Source: Bimuria novae-zelandiae CBS 107.79 (lineage: Eukaryota > Ascomycota > Dothideomycetes > Pleosporales > Didymosphaeriaceae). Taken from it: a stretch of DNA of 64,000 bases. The first letter of the stretch is position 1; each line of letters starts with the position of its first letter. The stretch lies in the NCBI GenBank assembly GCA_010015655.1, contig ML976729.1:167274-231273 (forward strand), in the 5' to 3' direction. Below the pieces are notes generated by a model. The model did no database searches. It was not told where the DNA came from and worked only from the letters and a program-made list of their open reading frames with translations. A program made the position numbers and the translations under genes. Positions 11,200-22,899 of this stretch are shown here, in pieces.

Positions 11200-14100
11200 G
11201 TAAGAAATCTCAGGTTAATGTAGACTATACTAAAAACAGAGCAAGGCAGAGATAACACGAAGCACTCTTAACTAACCTCTAAAGCTACTAGTTTAGGCTA
11301 ATCCGCGGACATAGAGCGCGTTAGTAACGTATTATAATTTACTATACAAACGTCTCTAGACGACTTAGTTACGTACACTAATACACGTCGGAAATAACCA
11401 ACTAACAAGATAACTATATTAATAATAAGTTAACACCGCTAGTATAATAGTAAATAACTAAAGTAGTAACAGCGTAGTAGATAATACTAATACTTAAGCT
11501 TAAGCTTAACTGCGCGATAATTAGTTAAAGCATAGCTTAAGTAAACGCCAGGAAGCTGCTTCGCGCTAGGCTAAATACACTATAAAGTACCTTATAGGAG
11601 ACTGCCTATATCTAGTAGCGCTAGAATCTGTTAACACATCTCTCTAGGATATACTTATACTAACAGACGCAGACGAGATGCACGCAATAACTTAGGTTAC
11701 TAAAATTATCCATAATTATAACATATTAATAGCCTAGGACGACGATCTATGTGCAGACTACTATTACGATTTTAAAGGATAAATAAAGGAGCTATTCTAT
11801 AAGGTTAACTGTAATATACTAAAATTTCTAAAGATGGTCCTACGGCATAGAGGAGTCTATATAGGTAATAACCGCGCGAGGCTTGTTAATTCCCTCTATA
11901 ATCTATCTACTCTAGAGAATACTCCCGAATGGGACCCTGTAGAATTCCAAGCCACGATATTCGACCAACGATCGAAGGCATACAAGCGCCAATAGAACAC
12001 ACAACAGATAGCTCCTATAGCCGAGCAACAACCGCAGTAGGATAGCCCGCCAGCTGGTACACATGCATCGCAGTCATAGCTATAGCCACAGCAGCTAGAG
12101 CACTCGTAGCAAGACGGGTAGCAGCGAGAGTAATTATAGTAAAGCGAACAGCACGGAGTAGGACACAACGCTCGAAACTGATCTAAAATATAAAAGCTAT
12201 AACTAATGCACTAGATAGATGAAATCTAACTACTAAGATAGGGCAATAATAGTTAATAACCGCACTTTATAAGTGGTGCGCTTAGAGAACCTTAGTCTTA
12301 GTAATAGTAGGAACAAGATACGTAATTATAGTAATAATAACTATAAACATAGGTATGGCTGCTAGCAATTACATATCGCGAAATCACGCCATTTCTATAA
12401 CAACCTGTGAACGGTGTACCGGGCAGACCACTGGAGCTACTACATAACCCGTATAAGACACTACCGCCGCGCTAGTCCCGTAATAACTAACTTAACGCTA
12501 ACATAATCACGCAGTTCTCTAAGCTTTAGGATAATAATAAGAAATACACAGGAGATGTGTATAATCTACTTAATAATAAAATTAAGATCTTCTTTAGTAT
12601 CTGTTAGCAGGTGGACATCTATAAAGAGTAGTTCCACGCTGTGTTTCCCCGTATTCTTACTAGGCGAGTAGAGATATTCTATATATAAGTTATGGACAGA
12701 GGTGATAGCTTTTCTAATGCGTACACAGTAATTAAGAACCACTTTAATCACGACGTCCACTATTACTACTACTATATAGACTAGATAACTACAACCTTCG
12801 CCTGTACGCGCATAAAGAACCCTAATAAAAGCTTATATAAGGTGCTATAGATATTGCTTAATAAGCTATAATTATGCTAACGCGCGCTTAGTAAGAACTT
12901 TAAAAGTAAAAATACTTTACGTATAATTATTATTAACGCGTGCTAAGGAGTTCTAGAACTTAAAATAGCACTCTTTAAGCTAGCTATAATCTGCGAAGGA
13001 CTCTTTGCAGACCTATAGTCTATAGTTAAGACGCACCTTACACGTTAGTAAATAAGATAAATACTTATAGGGAGTGAGACAATCGCTATAGACTAGTACT
13101 ACCTCGACCGCCGCTATAACAATAGGAATAGAAGAACTTGAAGAGGATTTAGAGGCGAAGGCAGATTCGTAGGCGGATTTTAAGGAGGCTAAGGCAACAA
13201 CTTGTAGATTAAGCATTTATACACCATATCTCTAGTAAAGACATATACAGCAGAGACGTACCGTTATCACTGGCGTCGCAATTCCTTATTAAGGACCGAT
13301 ACACGCGATCTATGTACCAAGGAATCCTCCCTAATACAGGCGCCGCCAATGTATCTACAGTCGGTAAGGAACAGTACCTCGCACTCATACAGGAAGACCC
13401 AACGGTCACGATGGACACATCTACGGCAGGAAAAACGTCTATCAAATTCGGAAAAGGCAGTGTTACGGTGTCTATCGGCACCGCACAGATTCCGACAGAG
13501 ATTGGAAAAATCGACTTTGAGGTGCTAGATGCGCCTACACCGTTCTTGCTATGCCTTGCGGACATAGACAGGCTAAAGGTCTACTTTAATAACACTATAG
13601 ATGAGCTCGTCTAGGGTAATGTACGCATCCCCGTAATCCGCAAATAGGAATATCTATAGTTCTATCTTAACAAGAGAGAGCGTGCAACTGCATTTCTCAC
13701 AAAGATAGAGTTAAGATGGCTCCATCGCCGTTTTAGACACCTAGCTGTTATAAGACTAGCTAGGCTCTTAAAAGATGCTAGTTATAATAACTTTAAAGAA
13801 AGAACTGTTAAGCAAATTATAAAGTTTTACTATTATTATTAACTTAATAGCTCTGCGCCGCGCCGCTTTAAGTTCACCCTTAAGGATAACTATTACTTTA
13901 ACTACGAGATCCTTATAGATATAATATACTTAAGAAGTAAGCCTATATTACATATAGTAGATTTAGCAACTTTGTTTTAAGGCGCAAAGTTTCTTAACGC
14001 TATTTTAGCTAAGGAGACATAGCAGGCACTACGGATGTTATAGATTAATACCTACTAAGGACTACTAGACATTCTTATATATAACGCAGGCACGAACTTC

Positions 14101-16420
14101 GCAAGTGCAGAATTTCGCGCAAAAGCAAAGATTATAGGAGTTATATGCAAATAAGTACCTACAGAGGCATATTAATCTATTGGCAAGATAGAGAGGTATC
14201 ACGCGCCCCTGCACCGCGTATAGGATATACTCTACGCTAAGCTTACTAGCACTATGTCTAATAAAGTAATTCTTTAGATAGCTATAAAAGCTGTTAATAA
14301 CACAGCAGGCCCTAATAGTCTAGTCCTGACTTTACTTGTCTTTAGCGCATACCTACGTATAACCATAGAGTCACCGCTGTTACCGTCAATGGTCAAGCGT
14401 AGCGAGGCTATTTAAAAAGCGATAAAAGAACTACGCAAGCTCACCACTAAACGCTAGGTTATAAATGCGTTGAACACTCGTAACGGACCTAATACCGCAG
14501 ACATGCTTACGCTCCCGCTACAAAGCGAGGTTTTAGTATAGAGAGAAAAGGATGGATAGAATAGCCCGTATAAAATCGCTACTATAGACGGCCATAACGT
14601 CACTGTCGACATGGTCAATGGCCTAACAACATTTCGGTCGATAGTTATCAAGCTATACTATAGACTAGACTACCTCTAAAGTAACCCTAATGCGCCGCAG
14701 CAGCAGCACGCGTCACCTATAGATATAATAGTGCTACTAGCAAAGTAACTACGCAAAAGAGGCCGCCCACTAGGATTAAGGAATAAGAGAAAGGCAAACG
14801 TTTATATTACTAAAAAGAAAAAGGCTAACCTTAAGCTCGCTATAAAGCTACGCAATAATAAAGTTATTATAATACTTAGCGCACTTTTTAAGGTATCTAA
14901 TAATTAAGAGATTAGTAACCTAGTAGGCTATAAAGTATTTAAGTTTAAATAATATAATTAGGAAGTGTATAGTAGAATTTATATATTTAAGTCGCGTCTA
15001 GTGCAAGAAGTTAAAGGAAAGATAACTAAGCCCTACAAAAAATCCTATCTTATTATCTAAGGATACCAGGACTATAGTAAGGAGGCTATCTTAACGTAAT
15101 TTCTAACTATTTAACGCTATAGCTAGCGTGTAATTATAGCCTTAGCACCTATGCTCGTACAATATAGGATAAATCTTAAGCTCCGCGACATAACGCAGGC
15201 ATATCTATAGGCGTAAATAAATCTTAAGAGAATAATACTAGCACACCTCCCCACTAAGCTAGCACCTAGATATCTAGAGGGCACGCTGCTCCATGTAATT
15301 AAGCCGCTATATAGAATCACGGAAGCAGGAGTCCATTAGTGGACAACGTACCACAGACATCACTATAAGGAACTAGATATATCTACGTTAACATACGACC
15401 CATGCTTATTAGTAATAAATAGCAACGCAGATAACTTTGGCATAGTTAGTATATAGACTAATAATACCCTTATGCTTAGAACAGCCACATTCTTAGCGCA
15501 TAAAGAGAAAATGCTTAAGAAGGCATAGTTTAGATTAAAGCTAAAGACTATACTAACACTAGACGCGCAACTAGACTTTAATAGCTACACACTTATAATA
15601 GATGCTAGTAATATAGATAACTATAAAGCAACCCTAAACCTTAAGCAGAAAGGATAAGGAGAAAAGATTAAGCTTATAGACATTAATACTCATAATCGCG
15701 CGTAATAGTACACTAAACAGCGCGCCTGCAGGGCGTACATCGCATTAATATATTAACTAGAAGCGTCTTTTAACTTATCTATAGTAGCTTAAGCGTAGCA
15801 ACCTTCTAATAAAGATATTAAGGCGCTTAACAAGCCCCTTAAATGGCAGATAGAGAATCTTAATCGTAGACTACGCTATATACCTATTACCCTTATTAAC
15901 GCTAAGCTAATAGTATTCGTGGATAGCTCCTTTGCTAACAACAAGGACCTTAGCTCGTAGCTAGGCTTTACACTTATGCTTGTTAATAAGTCCACAGATA
16001 GTGATAATACCTTTATAATCTGCGGCAACATAATACACTATAGCTTAACAAAGTGTAAGCGTGTTACACGGAGCTTACTAGCCTCTAAGATCTACGGCAT
16101 GGTTAACGGGTTTAACATAGGCATTGCTATTACTACTACTCTATAGATAATTATAAAGCGCCTTAGTCTGCCCGCAGTTCCCTTAGTCATTTGTACAGAC
16201 TCGTACTCCCTATACGAGTGCCTTGTAAAGCTTACGACAACTAAGGAAAAGCGCCTTATAATTAACATTATAGCACTACGCTAGTTATACGAACGCCACG
16301 AGATTACAGAAATCTAATAGATTAACGGCAAAGACAACCCTGCGGACGCTTTTACAAAGGCATCACTAAACCACGCCCTAGAACGATTTATTAATAGTAA
16401 TAAGATAATAGTCTAAGTTA
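11200..16420 (+). pseudogene. gag-pol: Copia B gag-pol polyprotein, RIP-killed
   Basis: The amino-terminal Gag region is readable around 11820-12080 (for example GVYIGNNRARLVNSLYNL, then TPEWDPVEF). A Gly/Arg-rich stretch at about 13110-13190 lies near the nucleocapsid end. The protease lies in a clean island at 13312-13614 (ILPNTGAANVSTVGKEQY; the DTGA active-site triad reads NTGA). Integrase follows (13650-14400), then reverse transcriptase (about 15000-15560) and RNase H (about 15890-16370). Stops, mostly TAG for Gln or Trp, occur throughout except in the island. The order protease, integrase, RT, RNase H is copia order. Confidence 0.83.
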
Positions 16421-16488
16421 AGGGCTAGGTGTAGAGGCCGATACTCTCTGCCTAGCGCATTTAATATTAAGAAAGAAAAGACTTCTAG

Positions 16489-16757
16489 TGTCGGATTAAT
16501 AACTTTAACAGCCTTAGGCATGTTATAAGGAAGGTGCGTGTGCAAAGGAGCGAGCATTCTGTTAATAGTTATTAAGGCCTCTATCGTGTTGCAAAACACT
16601 ATGTGTATAGAGCGAACCCCATATGGGACTAGCTTCCATACCCCGCGATATACTTCACTCCTCAGTAGATAGAACGAGAAAACAAGCATCGATTAACCCA
16701 ATGTAACTCGTTATTAAGTATTTCCTTTCAGCACTAGTGCAACAAGTCCTCCCGACA
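16489..16757 (+). repeat. 3' LTR of copia B
   Basis: 269 bp, intact ends TGTCGG and CCCGACA, followed by the CTATA duplication. Confidence 0.92.
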
Positions 16758-16937
16758 CTATACCTATTAAGAATTAATAGTTAATATAATTATCTAGCTT
16801 TGAACTTTATAAGGCGATTAAACACTTATTAAAGCTATATAAGGCCTATCTAATTACTTAACTAGTTAGATTTAGATATAGTAATAAAGGCCTAATAGTG
16901 TTAAGGGTTAAGATCCTCAACCTAGCTTGATTATATA

Positions 16938-17232
16938 TTTGTAAAGGTGGCCTAATAGATTAGAGCTGGATCTAGGGCAGATCCGTTGGCGCATATACAG
17001 GCTATGAGCGATATCCACTCGCGGCTGCCATTCTGGATAGCTTGCCTTACAGCCTTGCTCTCGTACAGAGGCCTATCAAAGATCCTCTTTAAGCGAAAGG
17101 TGATGCCAAGTAGGATGCCGTTCTCGTCTATATTATAGATATCTTAAGTCTTAATCTAATACTGCTCTATCTTCTGCTATAGGAGGTCAAAGTAGAGCTT
17201 ATATTTAGCTAAGAAATTATCTTTATAATAAT
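16938..17232 (-). pseudogene. pogo/Fot1-type DDE transposase relic
   Basis: On the minus strand the frame reads YNIDENGILLGI, then RPLYESKAVRQ, GSREWISLIACICANGSALD and ALIY. This is the first catalytic Asp region of fungal pogo-type (DDE_1) transposases (usual form YNxDExGxxxG ... REWxxxIxCI.A.G). Only the centre of the gene remains; it is flanked by AT-rich sequence, and upstream codons have become TAG. No inverted ends were found. The central part is hardly mutated. Confidence 0.75.
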
Positions 17233-17648
17233 TACTATTAATACTAATAATTTATTATAATATTAAGGATTTAGCGTAACGCTAGATCCTGTAATTAATC
17301 TATAATAAGCTAACTTTTTTTTAGCTACTATAGATCTAGGTAAAGCTTTATATTATTTATTATATAAAAGGAAGGCCACGTTTAGTAAAGCGCTTAATAT
17401 ATTATACAAGCTTTTATTCTTACTATTAGGTAATATTTTAGCTATATTATATAAGAACTTACTACTAGCTAATAAAGTGCTTATACTAGCGCGTTAGTAT
17501 ATATTATATAATACTAAATTCTTTTATAGTTTTTTAATATAAGAAAAATTCTTTTAGTTTTTATAATTTAATTGCTTCTATCGCGGCTGTAATTAGGTCT
17601 ATATTAGTGGAGATGCAGCGCGTTGAAGTTGGGATATTATATAGTGGG
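17233..17648. other. AT-rich spacer, no gene seen
   Basis: Very TpA-rich sequence to about 17580, probably the mutated remainder of the pogo relic, then about 65 bases of more balanced sequence up to the GTGGG target site of element D. No frame or RNA gene recognised. Confidence 0.4.
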
Positions 17649-18100
17649 TGTTATGAGGCTCTCACACCTTGTTCCGATCCGGGTTAGGGCGGTAAGGTAT
17701 CGTGGTGCTTCACGGATTATTTAGTGGTATAAGTTAATGCGACACTTAGCGTGGCTAGATAATCTAATCTTATAATAAATAAGATAACTATTAGTCTGTA
17801 TAGGAGAACGTACTCGCACAGAAGATATATAAGTTAACTATAAGGAAGGAAACAATAATAGGAAAGTCGCCACACTATATACTAGCCTATTCCTTCTTCG
17901 TAGTCCCGCCAAGGCCCTGTAGTCCCAGGGACTATAGTAGTCCTATAAGACTTCCCTTTATGCGGGACTTTGTTACGTAACTACTAACTAAGCTACCCCG
18001 CGCCCTGTTAGGTCCCGTTAACTTTACTACTTTATTAATAATTACTTTTTTAGCGTAATTATCTAGCTTCTTTATCCTTATAGGGTTCGTGGTCGTAACA
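17649..18100 (-). repeat. 3' LTR of gypsy D
   Basis: 452 bp, paired with 29612-30063. The left about 190 bp in plus orientation (the U5 side) closely matches the LTR of element E; the rest does not. Confidence 0.92.
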
Positions 18101-18149
18101 CTATCCCCCTCTTTAAGGTTATTATCTTAATACCTTACTTCGCTATGCT

Positions 18150-21100
18150 GTGCCGTCGGCGCGTTAGTGCTAATTACTATAAAGGTACGTCCCCCCGCGT
18201 CTTAAGGCAGGCCGCAGCCTCTCCTTAATTCCCCTCGCCTTACTAACTATGCTAAGAACCCCCTATTTATCCCTAGCGACCCGTCCTGCTCGTGCGTAAA
18301 AGGTAAAAGCTTAAGGCCTAAAAATAGCGTCTAGTTATAAGCGTTATTAGAAGAAAAAGTTACGGTATTTTATTAACGCTGCCTCTAAGTAGTATACAAG
18401 CTGTCTCGCTACCTATGCTAAATATAGTCTATAGATTCCTAAGAAGGGTTAGGAGCGTGTTTAAAAGGAGAAGCGTAAAAAGCGTCTTACCCTTTTTTAA
18501 GTAAAAGAGCGTTAAGCTTAGGCTGCTCTTAAGACCACGCGTCTCGAGTAAGAGTTAGTAAAAATAGAGGAAAAGAAGTATAACTATGCCTAGCATAACT
18601 TACGCGTTGCTAATGCGATTAAGGCGTTAGAGTAATAGGAGGATAATTTAAAGGGTACTAGCTTTTACGAACTATTGCTACATGCACCTCTATAGGCTAA
18701 CTTAGGCTAGTTATAAGCTAACTTATTTATTTCTTTTAATCCTTTCGTGTCTTTTAACTTTTCTAAGTTCTTTACTAATCTGGTCGCGGCGCCTTTGGAT
18801 ATTCCTCGTGGAACCTCTCTAGCGCTATCTTACAGTTCGTGAGGTTTTATACTAGTTCCTACGTATTATAGTTCTCTGGCTATCCTTCCCACTTTACCAG
18901 ATACTTGTACTGACGCCTGATTTTTATAGGTCCCTAATAGCTTTAACCTCGTACTCCTTATCTTCGAGTTCGAGCTAGGTTTCTAGTTCGGCGTCTAGTG
19001 GTGCTGGTTCTAATAATGACTTATAGAAGACTAGGTGGATCCGTGTATCTATAGGTAGCCGTAGTTTAAAATTAACTAGTCCCCTAACCTCTTAGATTTT
19101 AAATAGTCCCTTTTAAAGGTTATCTAGTTTTTTGCTTAGCCTTATTATCTTAAGATTTTTTCGCGAGAGGAGGACTCTATCCTCCTCTTTAAAGGTTAGT
19201 CCTATAATCTTTTTCTTATTTACTTATCGCGCTATTTATTTATTACGTCGCGCGATATTCTCGTGTAGTGTTTTATATAAGTCTTATATAAGTTTGGCCT
19301 TGTTGGCTGCGTTCTTCGCAATGCTCTAAATGTTTAATAGATCCCGGTGAGTTATTGGCTCACATCCATGGTTGGCGTAATATGGTGAGTACCCCGTAGT
19401 CGCCGATCTTGCGCTATTGTATGCCAGCTAGGCCGTTGGCAACAGCTTAACCTAGTTATCTTAAAGCTTATTTATATATATCTAGAGATACTATTCTAAC
19501 GTTTAGTTTATTTGCTTAGTTTAGCTATCTATTTTAGGATAGAAGCTCGTCGTAAGCTTGTGCTTAATCCCTAATTTAGCTATAAACGTGGTCTAGTATA
19601 ACGATGTAAATATCTTGGCCCTGTCTGTAATAAACTCGTTAGGTTATCCAACCTGTGATATTAGTTCTTATTCTACCACATAGGCTAGTTCTTCTGCTAA
19701 TATAGCTTCCTTAATTAGCATAAACCTCGACTCCTTAGTAAGTTAATAGATTATAACTAAGATTAAGTCGTAGGGATCCTTATTCCTTAGTGCTAGTAAT
19801 GCTAGTAGCTTTACGATAAAGTCTATAGTCACGCTTAACTATAGTCTTAGGGGCGGCTGTAGTGGTTATAAGAGGCTATAGGGCTTATGTCTCTTAGGCT
19901 TGTTCTTGTAATAGGCCAAATAGTTGCCTAAAACCTTTTATACCGCCTAGCGTAGCCTAGGGATAGCATATACGTTCGCGATTTAACGCGTCGTTTTGGC
20001 AATCCCTAGGTATCCCTAATCCATGTCTTCGTGTAGTTTTTTAATTAGTAGCGGAGCTATCTGCTCGCTAATCTAGATATAGTTTTAATAGTCCTATACT
20101 ATTAATTTCGTGGCTTAGTGGAGATCGTACGCTTGGCGATCCTTGTCCTTAAGCCTATTATAATCCTATATCTCTTTTATAGCTAGCCTATAATAGGTAA
20201 GATCTGCGCGCCGTGCTTCTAGTGCTAGCGTAAGCTATATCTTATTATAGCAAAGGGTTCTATCTTTCGCGTAGGTTAGGATTATAACATAGTTACTTCT
20301 ATTATCTTCTTCTATAAGATCTAAACGCCTGCTGAGTGCGTCTACTATAGCGTTTAAGTTACTAGGTAAATAGGTAATGCGGAAGTTAAATTCTGCTATC
20401 CATTCTAACTATCTAGCCTATTATTAATTAAGCTTCTTTGTGGTTGTAAAGCGCGTAAGGTTAAGGTAATTTAAAAAGACCTTTATCTAGTGCTTTACTC
20501 CTTTAAGCTACGTTTCCTATTACTTAAAATAGTCGATAATTGCGAGCAACTCCTTATTATAAATCTTATAATTTAGTTCTACTCCTAAGAGCTTACGTGC
20601 GTAATAGAAGACAGGTCTCTATTTACCGTCGTCGCACTCTTATAATAATACGGCCCCCAGTGCATAGTCCGATATATCCGTGTAGATGCAATATCGCCAC
20701 TCTGGGTCGTACATTTGTAGTAGGGGTGCCGTTAGGAATAGGCGTTTAAGCTGCTTAAAAGCTGCTATTTCTACTTTTTATAGAGGTCGCTATTTTCCTA
20801 TCTTTATAAGTTCTGTTAATAGAGCGGTCGTCTTTAAGTAGTTCCTAATAAATTTGCGATAGAAGTTGGTAAAGCCTAAGAAAGACTTGATATCTTTTAC
20901 TAATTATAATAGTGACTATTCTTCTATTATCGCGATCTTCTTTAGGTCTATCTTAACACCTTCTCGGGATATCACAAATCCCAAATATTCCGTCTTAGTA
21001 ACATGGAACTCGCACTTCTTAGGGTTTAGGAGCAGTCAATGCTCCTGCAACTTCTATAGTACTTTACGTACATGTCCTTTATGCTCTTCTAAGGTTCCGT

Positions 21101-22663
21101 GTAAGTATATTAAGATATCGTCGAGGTACGCCGTGCAGAATACGTCTAAGTATTTATATAGTACTTAATTTATTAACTCTTAGAAGGTTGCTGGTGCGTT
21201 GGTTAGCCCTATAGGCATAACCGTGTACTTAAAAAGGCTATATTGTATGCGAAACGCCGTTTTCCACTCGTGCCCTTTCGCAATTTAAATCCTGTAGAAT
21301 CTATCCCAGACGTTAAATTTCGTAAAGTATTTAGCTCCTTAGAGTCTATCCATAAGCTCCGTTATTAGTAGTAATAAGTAGCGATTCTTAATCGTCACGG
21401 CGTTTAGCTATCTATAATTTACATAGAGTCGCAGCCTGCCGTCTTTTTTGCGAACAAAGAGTATAGGGAAGGCTACAGGACTCTAACTAGGCTACTATTT
21501 CCCTAAGCGTAGATTCTTCTATATTAGCTCTTTTAACTCTTTTTCTTATTCGTAGGTAAGGGGCCTTAGGCGTTCTAGCTATAGCTTAGCTTCCTCTACT
21601 AGTGGTATCTCGTAATCCCACTCCTTATGTTTAGGTAGGATAGTCTCGTCGTGTTCCTTAAATAGGTCTGCGAATTCCTTGTATTCTTCTAGCAGACTGG
21701 GGTCGTCTAGGACTATTTTAGTCTCCTAGACCTATATGCAGTGCACCTGCCCTAGGTATTACTTTAAGATCCTGTCTATCTTGTATACTAATATTTCTTG
21801 TATCCTAGATAGTTAACTCCTTTTTCTTGCCTAAGGTTGGGGAGTTTCCCTCCTACCAGGGCTCGCCTAAGCCTTTACTAGTAGGTCCCAGGGAAGGATC
21901 GTTCGTTCAATCTAGTCTATCTATAGATTATATTATTCTAGCTATTTGTATCCAACGATGGCTTCGATGTCTCCCATCTCCGCGATAGTGAAGACGTGTT
22001 GGCTCTCTAGGCCTTCTATGTTAACTTATACCAGCGCCGTCTTAAGGCGCAGCCAATCGTCACCGTATCCTTATAATTAGGTCCTATCCGCAAGTCCTAT
22101 TTATAGCGGTGTTTTCTTATTATAATATAGCATATCGTACTTCTTAACCACTCGCGGGGCGATTAGACACGCGTCTACCCCTAGGTCGATTAGTGCTATA
22201 ACACGATGTCTATGCACCGTAATATCTTTAATTAAGCGTTTCTTAATTCTGCGAGTGTCTACTTAATAAGCTATAATAATCGCACTATTACTAGTGTGGC
22301 TCGTTGCCTAGTAATAATCTAGTTTTTTAAATTATCGGACCCTTTATTTAAGGTTTTAGGCTAACTGGCGTTGGCTTCCTTAATCTAGTCCTAGACCTTA
22401 GATAGCTTAGAGACTTCCTTAATTTAGTGCTACTTATATTGCTATTAATACAAGGCGTAAGTCTCTCTAATCCTATTAGATTTATATACTCCTTAATTCC
22501 CATGTTGCGGGTAATTTAGAGTAAGGCATTCGTTCTAGGCTAATGCATTATACCCTAAATAGCTATCTAAGGAGGCTACTTCTTCCTGCAGGCTTAGGTG
22601 TGCAAAGCACTATAGGTTATATTATTTTTACCTAATTAATAAGTAGTCCGCGTCTCTTCCTAG
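18150..22663 (-). pseudogene. pol: Gypsy D pol: protease, RT, RNase H, integrase, chromodomain
   Basis: Read on the minus strand from right to left. Protease-like sequence lies near 21900-22200. Reverse transcriptase spans about 20900-21700 with an intact YLDDILIYLHG (about 21100-21130). RNase H lies at about 20400-20850, integrase at about 19100-20200. A chromodomain-containing tail follows after LINFKLRLP-like sequence at about 19080. Many TAG/TAA stops interrupt it. The catalytic YLDD box is unchanged here, while elements J and E have YLND. Its 5' part continues beyond copia F at 27992. Confidence 0.8.
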
Positions 22664-22887
22664 TGTCAGATTTAATAGTGTTCTGTCACTTTGAGATAAT
22701 GCAATGATGAGAATTAATGGTTGTGATAATTTATTGATAATGTTCGTGTTCTGTCTATGTCTGGAATGCAGATGTGTGCGAGGCTCCAAATAAGTGCCGC
22801 TGTAGCGCTAGCCCTATTTAGAATAGTACAAAAGAGAGAGTGCTCCAGCCTCATATCCACAACTGATAGAGGCCATATAATCGGACA
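22664..22887 (-). repeat. 3' LTR of copia F
   Basis: 224 bp, the less mutated copy of the pair. Confidence 0.92.
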
Positions 22888-22899
22888 CACCCCCTTAGC

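Larger units (their letters stand above)
10863..16757 (+). mobile_element. Ty1/copia element B, complete with both LTRs
   Basis: Both LTRs are 269 bp (10863-11131 and 16489-16757), starting TGTCGG; the right copy ends CCCGACA and the left copy the mutated CCTAATA. A 5-bp duplication CTATA flanks the element (10858-10862, 16758-16762). The internal region codes for a copia polyprotein on the plus strand. It is the same family as element C: both continue with CT(A/G)ATTAGT directly after the 5' LTR, and the Pol proteins match closely. Mutation is heavy except in 13260-13615. Confidence 0.92.

Noticed and set aside
11896..12168. Minus-strand frame of 90 codons, Cys/Tyr/Ser-rich
   Set aside because: It is the complement of the Gln-rich part of copia B gag, which reads better on the plus strand.
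13209..13565. Minus-strand frame of 118 codons
   Set aside because: Lies opposite the clean protease island of copia B, whose plus-strand frame has recognisable protease sequence.
10824..16689. Two similar minus-strand frames (10824-11063 and 16378-16689) suggesting a duplicated small gene
   Set aside because: Both lie in the two LTRs of copia B; they are LTR repeats, not genes.
17233..17580. AT-rich tract as a possible centromere or replication origin
   Set aside because: AT-richness here is explained by CpA to TpA mutation of transposon sequence; nothing specific supports such a role.
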